Below, piece by piece: positions 25,401-33,888 of a stretch of 39,956 nucleotides of DNA (position 1 is its first letter; each line of letters starts with the position of its first letter). The stretch covers positions 1-39,956 of the forward strand of contig JAKLJP010000057.1 of assembly GCA_023151115.1 (NCBI GenBank), read 5' to 3'. The position numbers and the translations under genes were made by a program. The notes beneath the pieces were generated by a model. That model worked only from the letters and a program-made list of their open reading frames with translations, ran no database searches and had not been told where the DNA came from. This stretch comes from Anaerolineae bacterium (GTDB taxonomy: Bacteria > Chloroflexota > Anaerolineae > 4572-78 > J111).

Positions 25401-26520
25401 CCAGGCCGATGGACAGACGGCCTACACCGCTCCGGTTTGGGTCGAAGGCCAGGCCGCGCCGGAAAAGCTGGTCATCAACGAAATTCTGCCCGCGCCCTAC
25501 GACCACGACTGGGACAAAGATGGCACAGCCGATTATCGAGATGAATGGATCGAACTGTATAATCCTACCAATCATCCGATTGGCCTGGGCGGCTGGCAGT
25601 TGGCCGACAGTTCCGGGGCGACTTATAACATCCCCCTGGATAAAGTTATTCCGGCGCACGGTTTTGCCGTTTTCTACCACGCCCGCACCCAGTTTTCGCT
25701 CAACAATGATACCGAGACAGTCAGCCTGACCCACCCCAACGGGGCCATTGTAGATACCTTTACCTATCATCATTCGCCCGGCTACGATGAAAGCTACTGC
25801 CGCCTGCCGGATGCCGGAACGGACTGGAGCGATAACTGTGGGCCGTCGCCCCAGACCGCCAATTGGGAAAAGGCCCCCGCCGGGCCGCTGACCGTCAAAA
25901 TTTACGACGCCAAACGCCTGACTTATAATGCCTGGGTGCGGGTCAAAGGCCATGTTACCGCGCCGCCCGGCGTGTTAGGGGCGCGCACGATGTATATCCA
26001 GGATAATACCTCCGGGATCATGATCTACCTGCCCAAAGACCACCGCTTAAGCTTCAATTTGGGGGACCGGCTAGAGGTTGTGGGCCACCTGCGGACGTTT
26101 CACGAGGAGTTTGAAATTGTGGTCAGTAAGCGCGGCGACATCGGCTTTTTGGAACCCGGCGCGCCGCTGCCGCCCTTGCCTATTGCCACCACCTCGCTGC
26201 TGGAACCTTATGAGGGCATGTTGGTCATGCTCCAGGGGCAGGCGGTTGACTTCAAAGGGCGAACCACGCTCTGGATAGACGACGGCAGCGGTTGGGCCAA
26301 AACCACCATTCGCAAAACCACCGGCATCAAAAAGCCCTTCATTAAGCGCGGCGACCCGCTGACAATGGTCGGCATTGTCAGCCAGTATTCAGATAAAGAT
26401 GATCCCTCTCGCAACGATTACCGGCTGCTACCGCGTTATCAAACAGATCTGGTTGTGGCCGCCACGGTTACGCCTGCACCTACTCGTTGGCCGGCCCTTT
26501 TACCGGAGACCGGTTATTAA
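22468..26520 (+). CDS. Large secreted multidomain protein: lamin-tail domains, PHP-type phosphoesterase, OB-fold
   Basis: The product has 1350 residues. A signal/anchor segment (VLLLFLLGSSFLMAINL) is followed by a Thr/Pro-rich stalk (about 35-130). Next come lamin-tail-like beta domains at about 131-290 (LFFSEYVEGSSSNKALEIYNGTG), 312-445 (IIINEVAWGG...HEWIELYNTT) and 490-620. A PHP-type metal site domain follows at about 680-860, with WGDLHAHTTYSDG, ITDHDWW, GVEWTHDAAGH, FNHPD and NNSDHH. A fourth lamin-tail domain lies at about 1000-1130 (LVINEILPAP...EWIELYNP) and an OB-fold-like region at 1140-1330 (VRVKGHVT...MYIQDNTSGIMIYLP). Metal ligands look complete, so phosphoesterase or nuclease activity outside the cell is plausible. 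It ends LLPETGY. GAGGGGG lies 9 nt before the ATG, which I prefer to the upstream TTG. Confidence 0.88.
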   Translation: MPYLDHPPSIKTAGVLLLFLLGSSFLMAINLQVPPANAAVMESPTETATATPTPEATETPTPLPSPSETPAIEPASTETSTAAPIPTDTPTATFTPGETPTTTATFTAEATLTLTPTATDTPLMEPLFAASTSTELFFSEYVEGSSSNKALEIYNGTGAPIDLSAYQVELYSNGSTTASQSVTLSGILNDSNVFVLAHGDANVDILAAADLTNNSVVNFNGDDTIVLKHNGVTVDVIGQIGFDPGTEWGSGLTSTANNTLRRKSSVQVGDINGGDGFDPAIEWDGFAIDTFTGLGTHFISTSTPTPTPPPIPGSIIINEVAWGGTTASSSHEWIELYNTTSLTFTLTGWVITNTGSINIPLSGSIGPNDYYLIERGSDTITDVIVDITAELTANFVLPNTGSNSNLFLSVGGVVIDTANADGGPWPAGVSSSSAGRYSMERINASFPESDTGWSTHKGCSISYFHDVQNNPIFGTPGQANSGTQPPLPASPLLISEFVYDGVEFVEICNPEPTAITNLSCYKIGDEETSGGSESMYRWPITATMAANSCQTIAENADAFTLRFSYPLSYTLSSSLNVASLIKYPVWANGSWSLANDGDELLLLGPNNEILDSVAYRNGNYAALGLEADASAPEPLSLQRVWPTDTNSMPHDFVRTNPNPGERTIPSPPPATIMPPAVLPDGMYAYWGDLHAHTTYSDGSGPPHYALAVARAAGLHFQAITDHDWWLNSLEWAKILTQTVNATVPGQFVALRGVEWTHDAAGHINVFNTGVLLNSRTDPMFSTLPDFYSWLAANPAVIAQFNHPDPSYGGTFFNFAYHPAAAQVMFMQEIGNNAQKYTTYEPSFVQSNMAGWRVGPTNNSDHHQARWGSQSTARTGLVAPALTESDLLAAMRARRIFATEDSNLAVALRLNGVWMGSSLTATGPLSLTVDLVDPDPEPLTLYLYDGNLPLVAVPLESSTGQWTTTVKARPGHFFWVKVVQADGQTAYTAPVWVEGQAAPEKLVINEILPAPYDHDWDKDGTADYRDEWIELYNPTNHPIGLGGWQLADSSGATYNIPLDKVIPAHGFAVFYHARTQFSLNNDTETVSLTHPNGAIVDTFTYHHSPGYDESYCRLPDAGTDWSDNCGPSPQTANWEKAPAGPLTVKIYDAKRLTYNAWVRVKGHVTAPPGVLGARTMYIQDNTSGIMIYLPKDHRLSFNLGDRLEVVGHLRTFHEEFEIVVSKRGDIGFLEPGAPLPPLPIATTSLLEPYEGMLVMLQGQAVDFKGRTTLWIDDGSGWAKTTIRKTTGIKKPFIKRGDPLTMVGIVSQYSDKDDPSRNDYRLLPRYQTDLVVAATVTPAPTRWPALLPETGY

Positions 26521-26747
26521 CAGACTTAAAAATTCAGACCTTGCGGAGGGCTGGTTCGACTTCTCAAACCGGATTCAAACCTTGCTATGATAATCTAAGA
26601 TCAACTAGACTACGAAAAAAATAGTAACTGTGCGCATCATTGAGGATGGCATAAAACTAACTTTTTCTAGTCCAGGGTATGTATCTCCAACACCCCTTGG
26701 TTTATCTTATACAATTCAGGAACCTGCTCAGCTTCCTCTCCCCACAC
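26521..26747. other. Gene-free interval between convergent genes
   Basis: It separates the lamin-tail/PHP gene from the terminator of the opposite operon. The only open frame begins at a GTG with no ribosome binding site and runs through the terminator. I see nothing functional here. Confidence 0.5.
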
Positions 26748-26789
26748 AAAAGAGGCCGAGCCGTTGGGAGAGACGGCTCGGCCTCTTTT
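26748..26789. terminator. Strong bidirectional terminator
   Basis: AAAAGAGGCCGAGCCGT and ACGGCTCGGCCTCTTTT form a perfect 17-bp stem over an 8-nt loop. It lies 19 bp after the nitrilase stop (minus) and 227 bp after the lamin-tail/PHP stop (plus), and can serve both strands. Confidence 0.9.
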
Positions 26790-26808
26790 GTATTAACGGC
26801 TGTTTCAA

Positions 26809-27597
26809 CTACCCCAGCCGGTACAACTCGGGCCGCCGGTCTTTGAAAACGGGAATTTTAGCCCGTACCTCGGCGACCATGTCGGTTTCAATGGCGGCGG
26901 TGAGCAGCAGTTCCGACTCACCGCCCTCAATCACCGCGTTGCCCCACGGGTCAATAATAGCCGAGTGGCCGAAGAAAGTGTAGGTTCCGTCGCTGCCAAC
27001 GGCGTTGCAGCCGACCATATACATCTGGTTTTCGATGGCGCGGGCGCGTAATAAGGTTTGCCAGTGGGCCAGGCGCGGATGAGGCCACTCGGCCGGCAGG
27101 TAAACCATGTTGACCCCATTCAGGGCGTAGGTGCGGAACATCTCGGCAAAGCGCAGATCATAGCAGATCGCCAGGCCGCTCTGCCCCCAAGCTGTCTCCA
27201 CCGTAGTCAAATGCTGCCCCGGAGCCAGATGCTCATCCTCATTCATCACTCCAAACAGGTGAATTTTGCGGTAGAGTCCAGCCTGCTGACCGGTCGGGTC
27301 AAACAGGATCGAGGTGTTGCTGGGCCGCCCCGCTTCATCCAGGGCCAGCATCGAGCCGTTGAGCCAGATGTTGTGCTTTTGGGCCAGCGCCCCTACCTCA
27401 GCAATGATACCGGCTTGCTGGGTGGATAGTTTTTCAATATTCGGCCAATCGCAGCCGGTGGTCCACATTTCGGGAAAGATAATCAAATCTGAGCCGCGCC
27501 GGGCCGCTTCGGCTGTCCACTCGGCGGCTTTTTTCAGATTCGCTGCCGTGTCGCCCAGAGTAATTTGCATTTGAGCCAGAGAGATGGTGAGTTTCAT
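26809..27597 (-). CDS. Carbon-nitrogen hydrolase, omega-amidase (NIT2/YafV)-like
   Basis: This 262-residue nitrilase-superfamily amidohydrolase has the full catalytic set: Glu43 (FPEMWTTG), Lys111 (YRKIHLFG) and Cys145 (GLAICYDLRFAE). The CYDLRF context and the size resemble omega-amidases, which hydrolyse alpha-ketoglutaramate and similar transamination by-products, but other amides are possible. RARAIENQMYMVGCN is the usual multimer-interface stretch. AGGAGG lies 8 nt before the ATG. It is the last gene of a minus-strand run with GT2, uma2, aceF, aceE and def upstream, ending at a strong terminator. Confidence 0.9.
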   Translation of the reverse strand: MKLTISLAQMQITLGDTAANLKKAAEWTAEAARRGSDLIIFPEMWTTGCDWPNIEKLSTQQAGIIAEVGALAQKHNIWLNGSMLALDEAGRPSNTSILFDPTGQQAGLYRKIHLFGVMNEDEHLAPGQHLTTVETAWGQSGLAICYDLRFAEMFRTYALNGVNMVYLPAEWPHPRLAHWQTLLRARAIENQMYMVGCNAVGSDGTYTFFGHSAIIDPWGNAVIEGGESELLLTAAIETDMVAEVRAKIPVFKDRRPELYRLG

Positions 27598-27631
27598 AAC
27601 GAGCGCCTCCTTAGAATGAATCTTTACGTTT

Positions 27632-28585
27632 TCAATTTTGCGTGGTCAATAGACTTTCCAAATACGCCTCATCTACCCGCTTTTTTTGCTGCACCGATTT
27701 TCGTTTAGCCAACCACCGGGGCAGTCCCCACACCCCCGCCAATTGACCCCGCAGCCGCGCACGAGCCGCTTCGCCGCGCCAGGCGCGGAGGGCATCAGCG
27801 GCGATTTTGAACTGCGCCCCGACAATGGCCGGCCAATGCCGGCGAAAAATAGGGCCGGGCAAATTCTTGGCCAGCACAAACAAAGTATTGCGGCCGGTGT
27901 AATAGCTGGCAATAACGCCGCCGCCGGTGGCGCTGAGATGATGGTAAACCACCGCCTGCGGCGCAAACACCACCCGATAGCCGGCCAGTTGCGCCCGCCA
28001 GTTCAGGTCTACATCTTCCAGGTACATGAACAGTTCTTCGTCAAACAGGCCAATGTCGTCCAGCATGGCCCGGCGATAAGCTACCGCCCCGCCGCAGCCG
28101 CCAAAAATGTAGGTGTCGTGGTCAAATTGGCCGGTATCTTTTTGCCACACCCCCCGATTGATCGGAATACCGTTCACCCCAAACCCATCTCCGGCGGAAT
28201 GAAGTGTGTCGCGCCGGTCAAACAGCAGCATTTTGCAGGCGATTATTCCGGCTTCGGGATGAGCGCCCAAAGCGTCAACCACTGCCTGCGCCCAGCCCGG
28301 CGCTACTTCGGTGTCGTTGTTGAGCGGAACAATCACCTCGCCCTGGCTCTGGGCAATCGCTCGGTTGATGGCCCCGGTCAGGCCCAGATTCTGTCCCAAT
28401 TCCAAAATCTTTACTTCGGGAAAGTCGCGCCGGGTCAGCGCCAGCGAGTCGTCGGTTGAGCCGTTGTCGGCCAGGATAATTTCCAGATGGGGGTAGGTTT
28501 GGGCGCGGAGGGCGTTGAAGCAGGTAACCAGGTGATGAGCGCCGTTGTAGTGGGGGATGATAATGGAGAGGAGAGGATCATTCAT
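27632..28585 (-). CDS. Family 2 glycosyltransferase, rhamnosyltransferase (WbbL)-like
   Basis: This is a 317-residue GT-A enzyme that transfers a sugar from a nucleotide donor, likely to a cell-surface glycan. Motifs are SIIIPHYNGAHHL at the start, LADNGSTDDS, the metal-binding PLNNDTEVAPGW and the acceptor/catalytic segment DEELFMYLEDVDLNWRAQLAGY. The C-terminal ~60 residues are basic and may sit at the membrane. Its ATG overlaps the uma2 stop by 8 bp (ATGAATGA), implying translational coupling. It precedes the nitrilase by 34 bp. The specific sugar is not predictable. Confidence 0.92.
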   Translation of the reverse strand: MNDPLLSIIIPHYNGAHHLVTCFNALRAQTYPHLEIILADNGSTDDSLALTRRDFPEVKILELGQNLGLTGAINRAIAQSQGEVIVPLNNDTEVAPGWAQAVVDALGAHPEAGIIACKMLLFDRRDTLHSAGDGFGVNGIPINRGVWQKDTGQFDHDTYIFGGCGGAVAYRRAMLDDIGLFDEELFMYLEDVDLNWRAQLAGYRVVFAPQAVVYHHLSATGGGVIASYYTGRNTLFVLAKNLPGPIFRRHWPAIVGAQFKIAADALRAWRGEAARARLRGQLAGVWGLPRWLAKRKSVQQKKRVDEAYLESLLTTQN

Positions 28586-29273
28586 CGCCCTTAGACTGAA
28601 CTTGCTGGATTTGTTGGGTCAAGGCGGCTGCGACGCCTTCAATCTCAAGGGCGCAGGTCAATGGATTCAGGGTGTCTACTTGCCACAGCCAAGCCGGTCG
28701 CAACCAGAAATTGGGCAAAACTTGCGACTTAACTTGCTGATTGTCTTCGGTGGCAAACAAGTAATACTGGCCTTGTTCATCCAGCCGAAAGAAGTCGGCC
28801 CGCTGCTTACCGGGGCGGGGATCAATGATCCAATATTCCTGCACTCCGGCTTCGGCGTATTCGCGGAATTTATCACGCCGATCATTCTGCACGGTGCTGG
28901 TGGAAACAATCTCGATAATTAAATCTGCCGGACCGAACAGCTTATCTTCAGTCCATCGCTCCAAGTTGGGTTTGGCAACAAAGAAAATATCGGGTTCACG
29001 GGATGAACCATCCGGCTTTAACTTCACCTCAAAGGGGGCGAAGCCTACTTTACCCAAGTTAAATAAACGCACAAATAAACTTAGTAACTCATATAAAAAG
29101 CTCAGAGTTGTCTGATGAATATCTTTTGGTGGCATAAAAATAATGACCTCCCCCGTCGAGGCATCCCACTCGGCGTGAGTATCCTCATTGCTCCACTCTA
29201 AAAATTCCTCGTAACTCATCTTGAGCCGGGTCGGTTGCGCTTCTTCAGAAGCAATTATTTCCTTGATTGCCAT
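28578..29273 (-). CDS. Uma2 family (DUF820) PD-(D/E)XK nuclease-fold protein
   Basis: The 231-residue product carries the Uma2 pattern: YEEFLEW, EWDASTGEVIIFMPP, SSREPDIFFVAKP (Asp95) and ADLIIEIVSTST (Glu121), then DRRDKFREYAEAGVQEYWIIDPR (Lys135). These give the acidic-x-acidic/Lys arrangement of the restriction-endonuclease fold. The family is multiplied in cyanobacteria and Chloroflexota and its function is unknown; cutting of DNA is inferred from fold only. The C-terminal tail (about 195-231) is longer than usual and Gln-rich. AGGAGG lies 6 nt before the ATG. Its stop overlaps the GT2 start. It is placed, oddly, between aceF and a glycosyltransferase. Confidence 0.9.
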   Translation of the reverse strand: MAIKEIIASEEAQPTRLKMSYEEFLEWSNEDTHAEWDASTGEVIIFMPPKDIHQTTLSFLYELLSLFVRLFNLGKVGFAPFEVKLKPDGSSREPDIFFVAKPNLERWTEDKLFGPADLIIEIVSTSTVQNDRRDKFREYAEAGVQEYWIIDPRPGKQRADFFRLDEQGQYYLFATEDNQQVKSQVLPNFWLRPAWLWQVDTLNPLTCALEIEGVAAALTQQIQQVQSKGDE

Positions 29274-29321
29274 TATCGGCCTCCTCGGTCAAATCCCAAA
29301 CTTTTCTTACTCCTTATTTCT

Positions 29322-31040
29322 TCACCAGCCCTGCAACGCCGTCAAAAACGGCTGCTCCAAATGCTCGACCAGGGTTTTGATAAAACGCGCTCCGTCCGCG
29401 CCGTCAATCAGGCGGTGATCGTAGGAGAGGGCCAGGGGCAGCATCAAGCGCGGCTCGAATTGGCCGTTGATGTAAACCGGCTCCATCTGGCCGCGAGCCA
29501 CGCCTAAAATCGCTACTTCCGGCGCGTTGACAATCGGTGTAAAATAAGAGCCACCGATACCGCCCAGGTTTGAGATACTGAAAGTGCCGCCCTGCATATC
29601 ATCCAGCGACAGCTTTTTGCTGCGGGCCTTTTCGGCTACCTGCTGCAATTCCACCGCCAGTTCGAGAATAGTTTTTTGGTCAACGTCTCGAATGACCGGA
29701 ACCAGCAGCCCCCGGTCCGTATCCACCGCCACGCCGATATGATAATACTTTTTGTAAATAATTTCGTTGCTGCTCATATCTACGCTGGCGTTGAACTGCG
29801 GAAAAGTTTTAAGTACAGAAGCCACCACTTTGAGCAGGATGGCCGTAGGGGTCAATTTGGCCCCGGCGGCTTCCACCGTTTTGCCAAAACGTTTCCGCAG
29901 CTCTTCCAATTCGCTGATGTCGGCTTTGGCAAACTGTGTTACCTGCGGGATGGTCGCCCAGGCCCGGCTGAGATTTTCCGCCGTTTTGCGGCGAATGTTG
30001 CTCATCGCCTCTCGTTCAACCTGGCCCCACTTGCTAAAATCAGGCAGGGGGACCGCCGCCGCTGCGGGCGCAGCCGCCGGCGCAACCCCACGGCCGGCCA
30101 GGCTGCGCTGGCGGGCATAATTTTTGACATCGGCCATCGAAATTCGGCCGGCGGGACCGGTGCCCGGTACCTGGGCAATATCCACCCCAATTTCACGGGC
30201 CAGCCGCCGCACATTGGGCGCAGCGGGTACAGCCCCGTAAGCGGCATCGGGCTTGTAAAAATCAGGGTGTAAGGCGGCGATAGGAGCAGGTGGTGGAGCC
30301 GCCAGGGCAGCCATTGGTGTCGGCTCTGGCCTGGTTTCGGTTGAGGGTTCCGGTGGGGGCGGCTGGCTCACGGCGGGCGCTGGCTGAGGAGTAGGTTCAA
30401 CGGCGGGCGCTGTTCCTTCCAGGGTCAGCACTCGTTGGCCCACCTCGACGGTATCGCCGGCTTTGATATGAATTTCTTTGACGACGCCGGCCACCGCGGA
30501 AGGCACTTCCACCGTCGCCTTGTCGGTTTCAAGCTCCAGCACTGGCTGGTCTATGCTGACAGTATCGCCCACGGAGACCAGGATATTGATAACCGCCCCG
30601 GCTTGAATATTCTCGCCCAAATCGGGGATTTTAAATTCTGTCACAACCGGCGTGGAAGGTTCGGTTGGATGCGCCGGCGCTGCTGTTTCGGTGGCTGCTT
30701 GAGGCTGTGCAGGAGCAGGGGGAGGTGGCGCCGGTGGAGCAGTCTCCGGCTGAGGGGCCTCTTGTTGCGCTTCCTGAAGGGCAGAAGTGGGTTGGTCCGC
30801 CGCCCCATTGCCTTCCACAGTAAGAATTAGTTGGCCTACCTGGATAGTATCGCCGGGTTTGATGTGGATGGCTTTGACCACCCCGCCAATGGAAGAAGGC
30901 ACTTCCACCGTTGCTTTGTCGGTTTCAAGCTCTAAAACCGGCTGATCCGGCGTGATGGTATCGCCCACCGCCACCAAAACGTTAATCACGTCGCCGGCTT
31001 GAATATTTTCACCCAATTCGGGCAGGTTAAATTCACTCAT
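29322..31040 (-). CDS. aceF: Pyruvate dehydrogenase E2, dihydrolipoamide acetyltransferase, two lipoyl domains
   Basis: This 572-residue core subunit passes the acetyl group to CoA. Lipoyl domain 1 (1-77) has the lipoylated Lys42 in ETDKATVEV, and lipoyl domain 2 (about 134-209) has Lys174 in the same motif. Both are followed by flexible Ala/Pro-rich linkers (80-130 and 210-265). The peripheral-subunit binding domain is 275-311 (NVRRLAREIGVDIAQVPGTGPAGRI). The catalytic domain fills the rest, with the active-site DHRLIDGADG near residue 545. The near-identical lipoyl modules suggest recent internal duplication. It lies 78 bp downstream of aceE, with a word hairpin between. No E3 gene is in the window. 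Confidence 0.96.
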   Translation of the reverse strand: MSEFNLPELGENIQAGDVINVLVAVGDTITPDQPVLELETDKATVEVPSSIGGVVKAIHIKPGDTIQVGQLILTVEGNGAADQPTSALQEAQQEAPQPETAPPAPPPPAPAQPQAATETAAPAHPTEPSTPVVTEFKIPDLGENIQAGAVINILVSVGDTVSIDQPVLELETDKATVEVPSAVAGVVKEIHIKAGDTVEVGQRVLTLEGTAPAVEPTPQPAPAVSQPPPPEPSTETRPEPTPMAALAAPPPAPIAALHPDFYKPDAAYGAVPAAPNVRRLAREIGVDIAQVPGTGPAGRISMADVKNYARQRSLAGRGVAPAAAPAAAAVPLPDFSKWGQVEREAMSNIRRKTAENLSRAWATIPQVTQFAKADISELEELRKRFGKTVEAAGAKLTPTAILLKVVASVLKTFPQFNASVDMSSNEIIYKKYYHIGVAVDTDRGLLVPVIRDVDQKTILELAVELQQVAEKARSKKLSLDDMQGGTFSISNLGGIGGSYFTPIVNAPEVAILGVARGQMEPVYINGQFEPRLMLPLALSYDHRLIDGADGARFIKTLVEHLEQPFLTALQGW

Positions 31041-31056
31041 CGTTGGACTCTCCCAA

Positions 31057-31122
31057 GTAGCAGGGTAGCAAAGTAGCAGAAAGATAAATTACCTGCTACT
31101 TTGCTACTTGCTACCCTGTTAC
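31057..31122. repeat. Heptamer-word hairpin, GTAGCA family, between aceE and aceF
   Basis: GTAGCAGGGTAGCAAAGTAG (31057-31076) faces CTGCTACTTTGCTACTTGCT, continuing to ACCCTGTTAC at 31122. The aceE stop codon (TAA, 31119-31121) is inside the right arm, and the left arm ends 16 nt before the aceF start, so the hairpin spans the intergenic gap. Confidence 0.85.
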
Positions 31123-33803
31123 GAAATCATCGGGTTTGCTTTGGCCGGATTAATTTCCAGGTCTTCCATCGCCCCCATCACTGCATCAGGCTTAAGCTTG
31201 TTCTCACGCATCAGCGAAGTGAGCGCGGCCAGGGTAACATAGCGGTAATCCACTTCAAAGAAGTTGCGCAGCGCTTTGCGGCCATCGCTGCGGCCAAAGC
31301 CATCGGTACCCAGCGACATCAGCGGCCGCGGGAACCAGCGGCTAATCGAGTCAGGCAGCTTTTTCATGTAATCAGAGGCGGCCACAAAAACGCCGGGAGC
31401 ATCGGCCAGGCATTGGGTTACATACGGGGTGCGGGGTTTTTCGGTGGGATGCAGCAAATTCCAGCGTTCCACCTCAAGCCCATCGCGGCGCAGTTCCTTA
31501 TAGCTGGTTACACTCCAGACATCGGCGGCAATATTATACTTTTCCTCCAGCTCTTTTTGAGCGCGCAGCACCTCGTTCATGATCGCCCCACTGCCAAACA
31601 GATGGGCATGCAGTTTGGCCTCTTTATTCTCCGAAGCCTTAAATTTGTACAGGCCTTTGAGGATGCCTTCTTTGACGCCATCCCTATCGGGCAGGTGCGG
31701 CATACTGTAGTTTTCGTTGCCGACTGTCAGATAGTAAAAAATGCTTTCCTGTTCCTCGTACATGCGGCGGATGCCATCGCGGATAATCACGGCCAGTTCG
31801 TAAGCAAAGGCCGGATCATAAGCCATGAGATTGGGCACGGTCGAGGCCAGTACATGGCTGTGACCATCCTGGTGTTGCAAGCCTTCGCCGGCCAGAGTAG
31901 TCCGACCGGATGTAGCGCCCAGCAGAAAACCCCGGCAGCGCAAATCAGCGGCGGCCCAGATCAGGTCGCCAATACGCTGCAAGCCAAACATGGAGTAATA
32001 GATGAAGAAGGGGATGGTATTGATGCCATGCGTAGCGTAGGCCGTGCCCGCCGCAATAAATGACGACATCGAGCCGGCTTCGGTAATGCCTTCTTCCAAA
32101 ATTTGCCCATCTTTGGCCTCTTTGTAAAAGAGCAGGCTGTCGGAGTCGACCGGCTCGTAGAGTTGGCCGGGGTGAGAGTAGATGCCGCTCTGCCGGAACA
32201 AGGCTTCCATACCAAAGGTGCGGGCTTCATCGGGTACGATGGGCACAATGAGTTTGCCGATGTCTTTATCGCGCAGCAGCTTGGCTAAAATCCGCACAAA
32301 AACCATGGTCGTCGAAACCTCGCGGCCATCGGTGCCCTGGTAAAACTCTTCAAAAAGTTTTTCCGAGGGCGTGGTCAAAAAGGAGCTGTGCGGGGTGCGG
32401 CTGGGGACAAATCCGCCCAGCTTCTCGCGCCGGTCTTTGAGGTATTTGATCTCAGGGCTGTTCTCCAGAGGGCGGTAGAAAGGCGCGGAGGCAATTTCAT
32501 CATCAGAGATGGGGATACCAAAGCGGGCGCGAAACTCGCGCAGTTCGTCCTCGTTTAACTTTTTCTGCTGATGGGTGATGTTTTTGCCCTCGCCGGCTTC
32601 GCCCAACCCGTACCCTTTGATAGTACGGGCCAGGATAACGGTGGGCGCTCCCTTGTGCTCAACCGCCGCCTTGTAAGCCGCATAAACCTTTTCCGGATCA
32701 TGCCCACCCAGGCGCAGTCTGCGGACTTGTTCATCGGACAGATGAGAGACGATTTCCAACAAGCGGGGGTCTGTGCCAAAAAAGTGCTCCCGAATATAGG
32801 CCCCGCTTTCAACGGTAAATTTTTGATACTCGCCATCAACCACCTCGCCCATGCGCTTGACCAGCAAGCCGTCGTGATCTTTAGCCAGCAGAGGGTCCCA
32901 ATCGCTGCCCCAGATAACTTTGATCACGTTCCAGCCGGCCCCCCGGAACACTTTTTCCAGTTCCTGGATAATGCTGCCGTTGCCGCGGACCGGGCCATCC
33001 AGCCGCTGCAAGTTGCAGTTAATGACAAAAATCAGGTTATCCAGATGTTCGCGGGCGGCCAGGCTGATGGCGCCCAGGGCTTCCGGCTCGTCCGTTTCCC
33101 CGTCGCCCAAAAAGGCCCATACTTTGGCCCCGGTATCTTTTTTCAGGCCCCGGTCTTCCAGGTAACGATTGAAACGGGCCTGGTAAATCGCCATAATTGG
33201 CCCCAAGCCCATCGAAACTGTGGGGAACTCCCAGAACTCCGGCATCAACCAGGGATGGGGATACGATGACAAGCCGCCGCCCGGCCGCAGTTCCTGGCGG
33301 AAGTTTTCGAGCATTTGCGGCGGCAGCCGGCCTTCCAGAAAAGCCCTGGCGTAAATACCGGGCGAGGCATGGCCCTGGAAATAAATCTGATCGCCGCTAT
33401 GGTTGTCGCCTTTGCCCCGGAAAAAGTGATTAAACCCGACTTCGTACAGGGTGGCGGCTGAAGCGTAGGTAGAAATATGGCCGCCGATGCCGGGGCTGGC
33501 GATGTTAGCCCGTACCACCATGGCCATAGCGTTCCAGCGGATGATGCTTTTGATACGCCGTTCAATCTCGCGGTTGCCGGGATAGGGGGGCTGCTTATCC
33601 GCCGGGATAGTATTGATGTAAGGCGTGTTGGCTGAAAACGGCGGGCGCACCCCGTGTTCATAAGCATGGAGTTGAAGCTGCTCCAGCAGATATTGGACCC
33701 GCTCTGGCCCGCCGTGCTGAAACACATAATCCATAGATTCCAGCCATTCCTGGGTTTCCAACGCTTCCAGTTGAAGCGTTTCTTGGCTTTTGTTGTTATT
33801 CAT
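31119..33803 (-). CDS. aceE: Pyruvate dehydrogenase E1, homodimeric type
   Basis: This 894-residue thiamine-diphosphate enzyme decarboxylates pyruvate and acetylates the E2 lipoyl group. It is the single-chain form seen in gamma-proteobacteria and actinobacteria, not the alpha/beta form. Visible parts: GHISTYASAATLYEVGFNHFF and QGHASPGIYARAFLEGRL (active-site His), the ThDP/Mg motif GDGETDEPEALG (233-244) ending in NCNLQRLDGP, and the C-terminal ATDGFGRSD-like SLGTDGFGRSDGRKALR. Length and order are normal. AGGGGA lies 11 nt before the ATG. It lies 85 bp after def and before aceF, which predicts a shared transcript. Confidence 0.97.
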   Translation of the reverse strand: MNNNKSQETLQLEALETQEWLESMDYVFQHGGPERVQYLLEQLQLHAYEHGVRPPFSANTPYINTIPADKQPPYPGNREIERRIKSIIRWNAMAMVVRANIASPGIGGHISTYASAATLYEVGFNHFFRGKGDNHSGDQIYFQGHASPGIYARAFLEGRLPPQMLENFRQELRPGGGLSSYPHPWLMPEFWEFPTVSMGLGPIMAIYQARFNRYLEDRGLKKDTGAKVWAFLGDGETDEPEALGAISLAAREHLDNLIFVINCNLQRLDGPVRGNGSIIQELEKVFRGAGWNVIKVIWGSDWDPLLAKDHDGLLVKRMGEVVDGEYQKFTVESGAYIREHFFGTDPRLLEIVSHLSDEQVRRLRLGGHDPEKVYAAYKAAVEHKGAPTVILARTIKGYGLGEAGEGKNITHQQKKLNEDELREFRARFGIPISDDEIASAPFYRPLENSPEIKYLKDRREKLGGFVPSRTPHSSFLTTPSEKLFEEFYQGTDGREVSTTMVFVRILAKLLRDKDIGKLIVPIVPDEARTFGMEALFRQSGIYSHPGQLYEPVDSDSLLFYKEAKDGQILEEGITEAGSMSSFIAAGTAYATHGINTIPFFIYYSMFGLQRIGDLIWAAADLRCRGFLLGATSGRTTLAGEGLQHQDGHSHVLASTVPNLMAYDPAFAYELAVIIRDGIRRMYEEQESIFYYLTVGNENYSMPHLPDRDGVKEGILKGLYKFKASENKEAKLHAHLFGSGAIMNEVLRAQKELEEKYNIAADVWSVTSYKELRRDGLEVERWNLLHPTEKPRTPYVTQCLADAPGVFVAASDYMKKLPDSISRWFPRPLMSLGTDGFGRSDGRKALRNFFEVDYRYVTLAALTSLMRENKLKPDAVMGAMEDLEINPAKANPMIS

Positions 33804-33850
33804 TTTGATAAAATCCCCTTTTAGGCGCTTAAAAACTAACTAAAGAATGC

Positions 33851-33883
33851 ATGGTGCGTAATCTTCACGGACCACGCACCACG
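33851..33883. repeat. GTGCGT-family inverted repeat between def and aceE
   Basis: ATGGTGCGTAATC faces ACCACGCACCACG over a short loop. It has the same word as the hairpin at 18411-18465, here degenerate. It lies 5 bp after the def stop. Confidence 0.65.
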
Positions 33884-33888
33884 TTATT

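Noticed and set aside
26630..26983. A 117-codon plus-strand frame between the PHP gene and the nitrilase
   Set aside because: It starts at a GTG without a ribosome binding site, runs through a strong terminator and into the antisense of the nitrilase gene.
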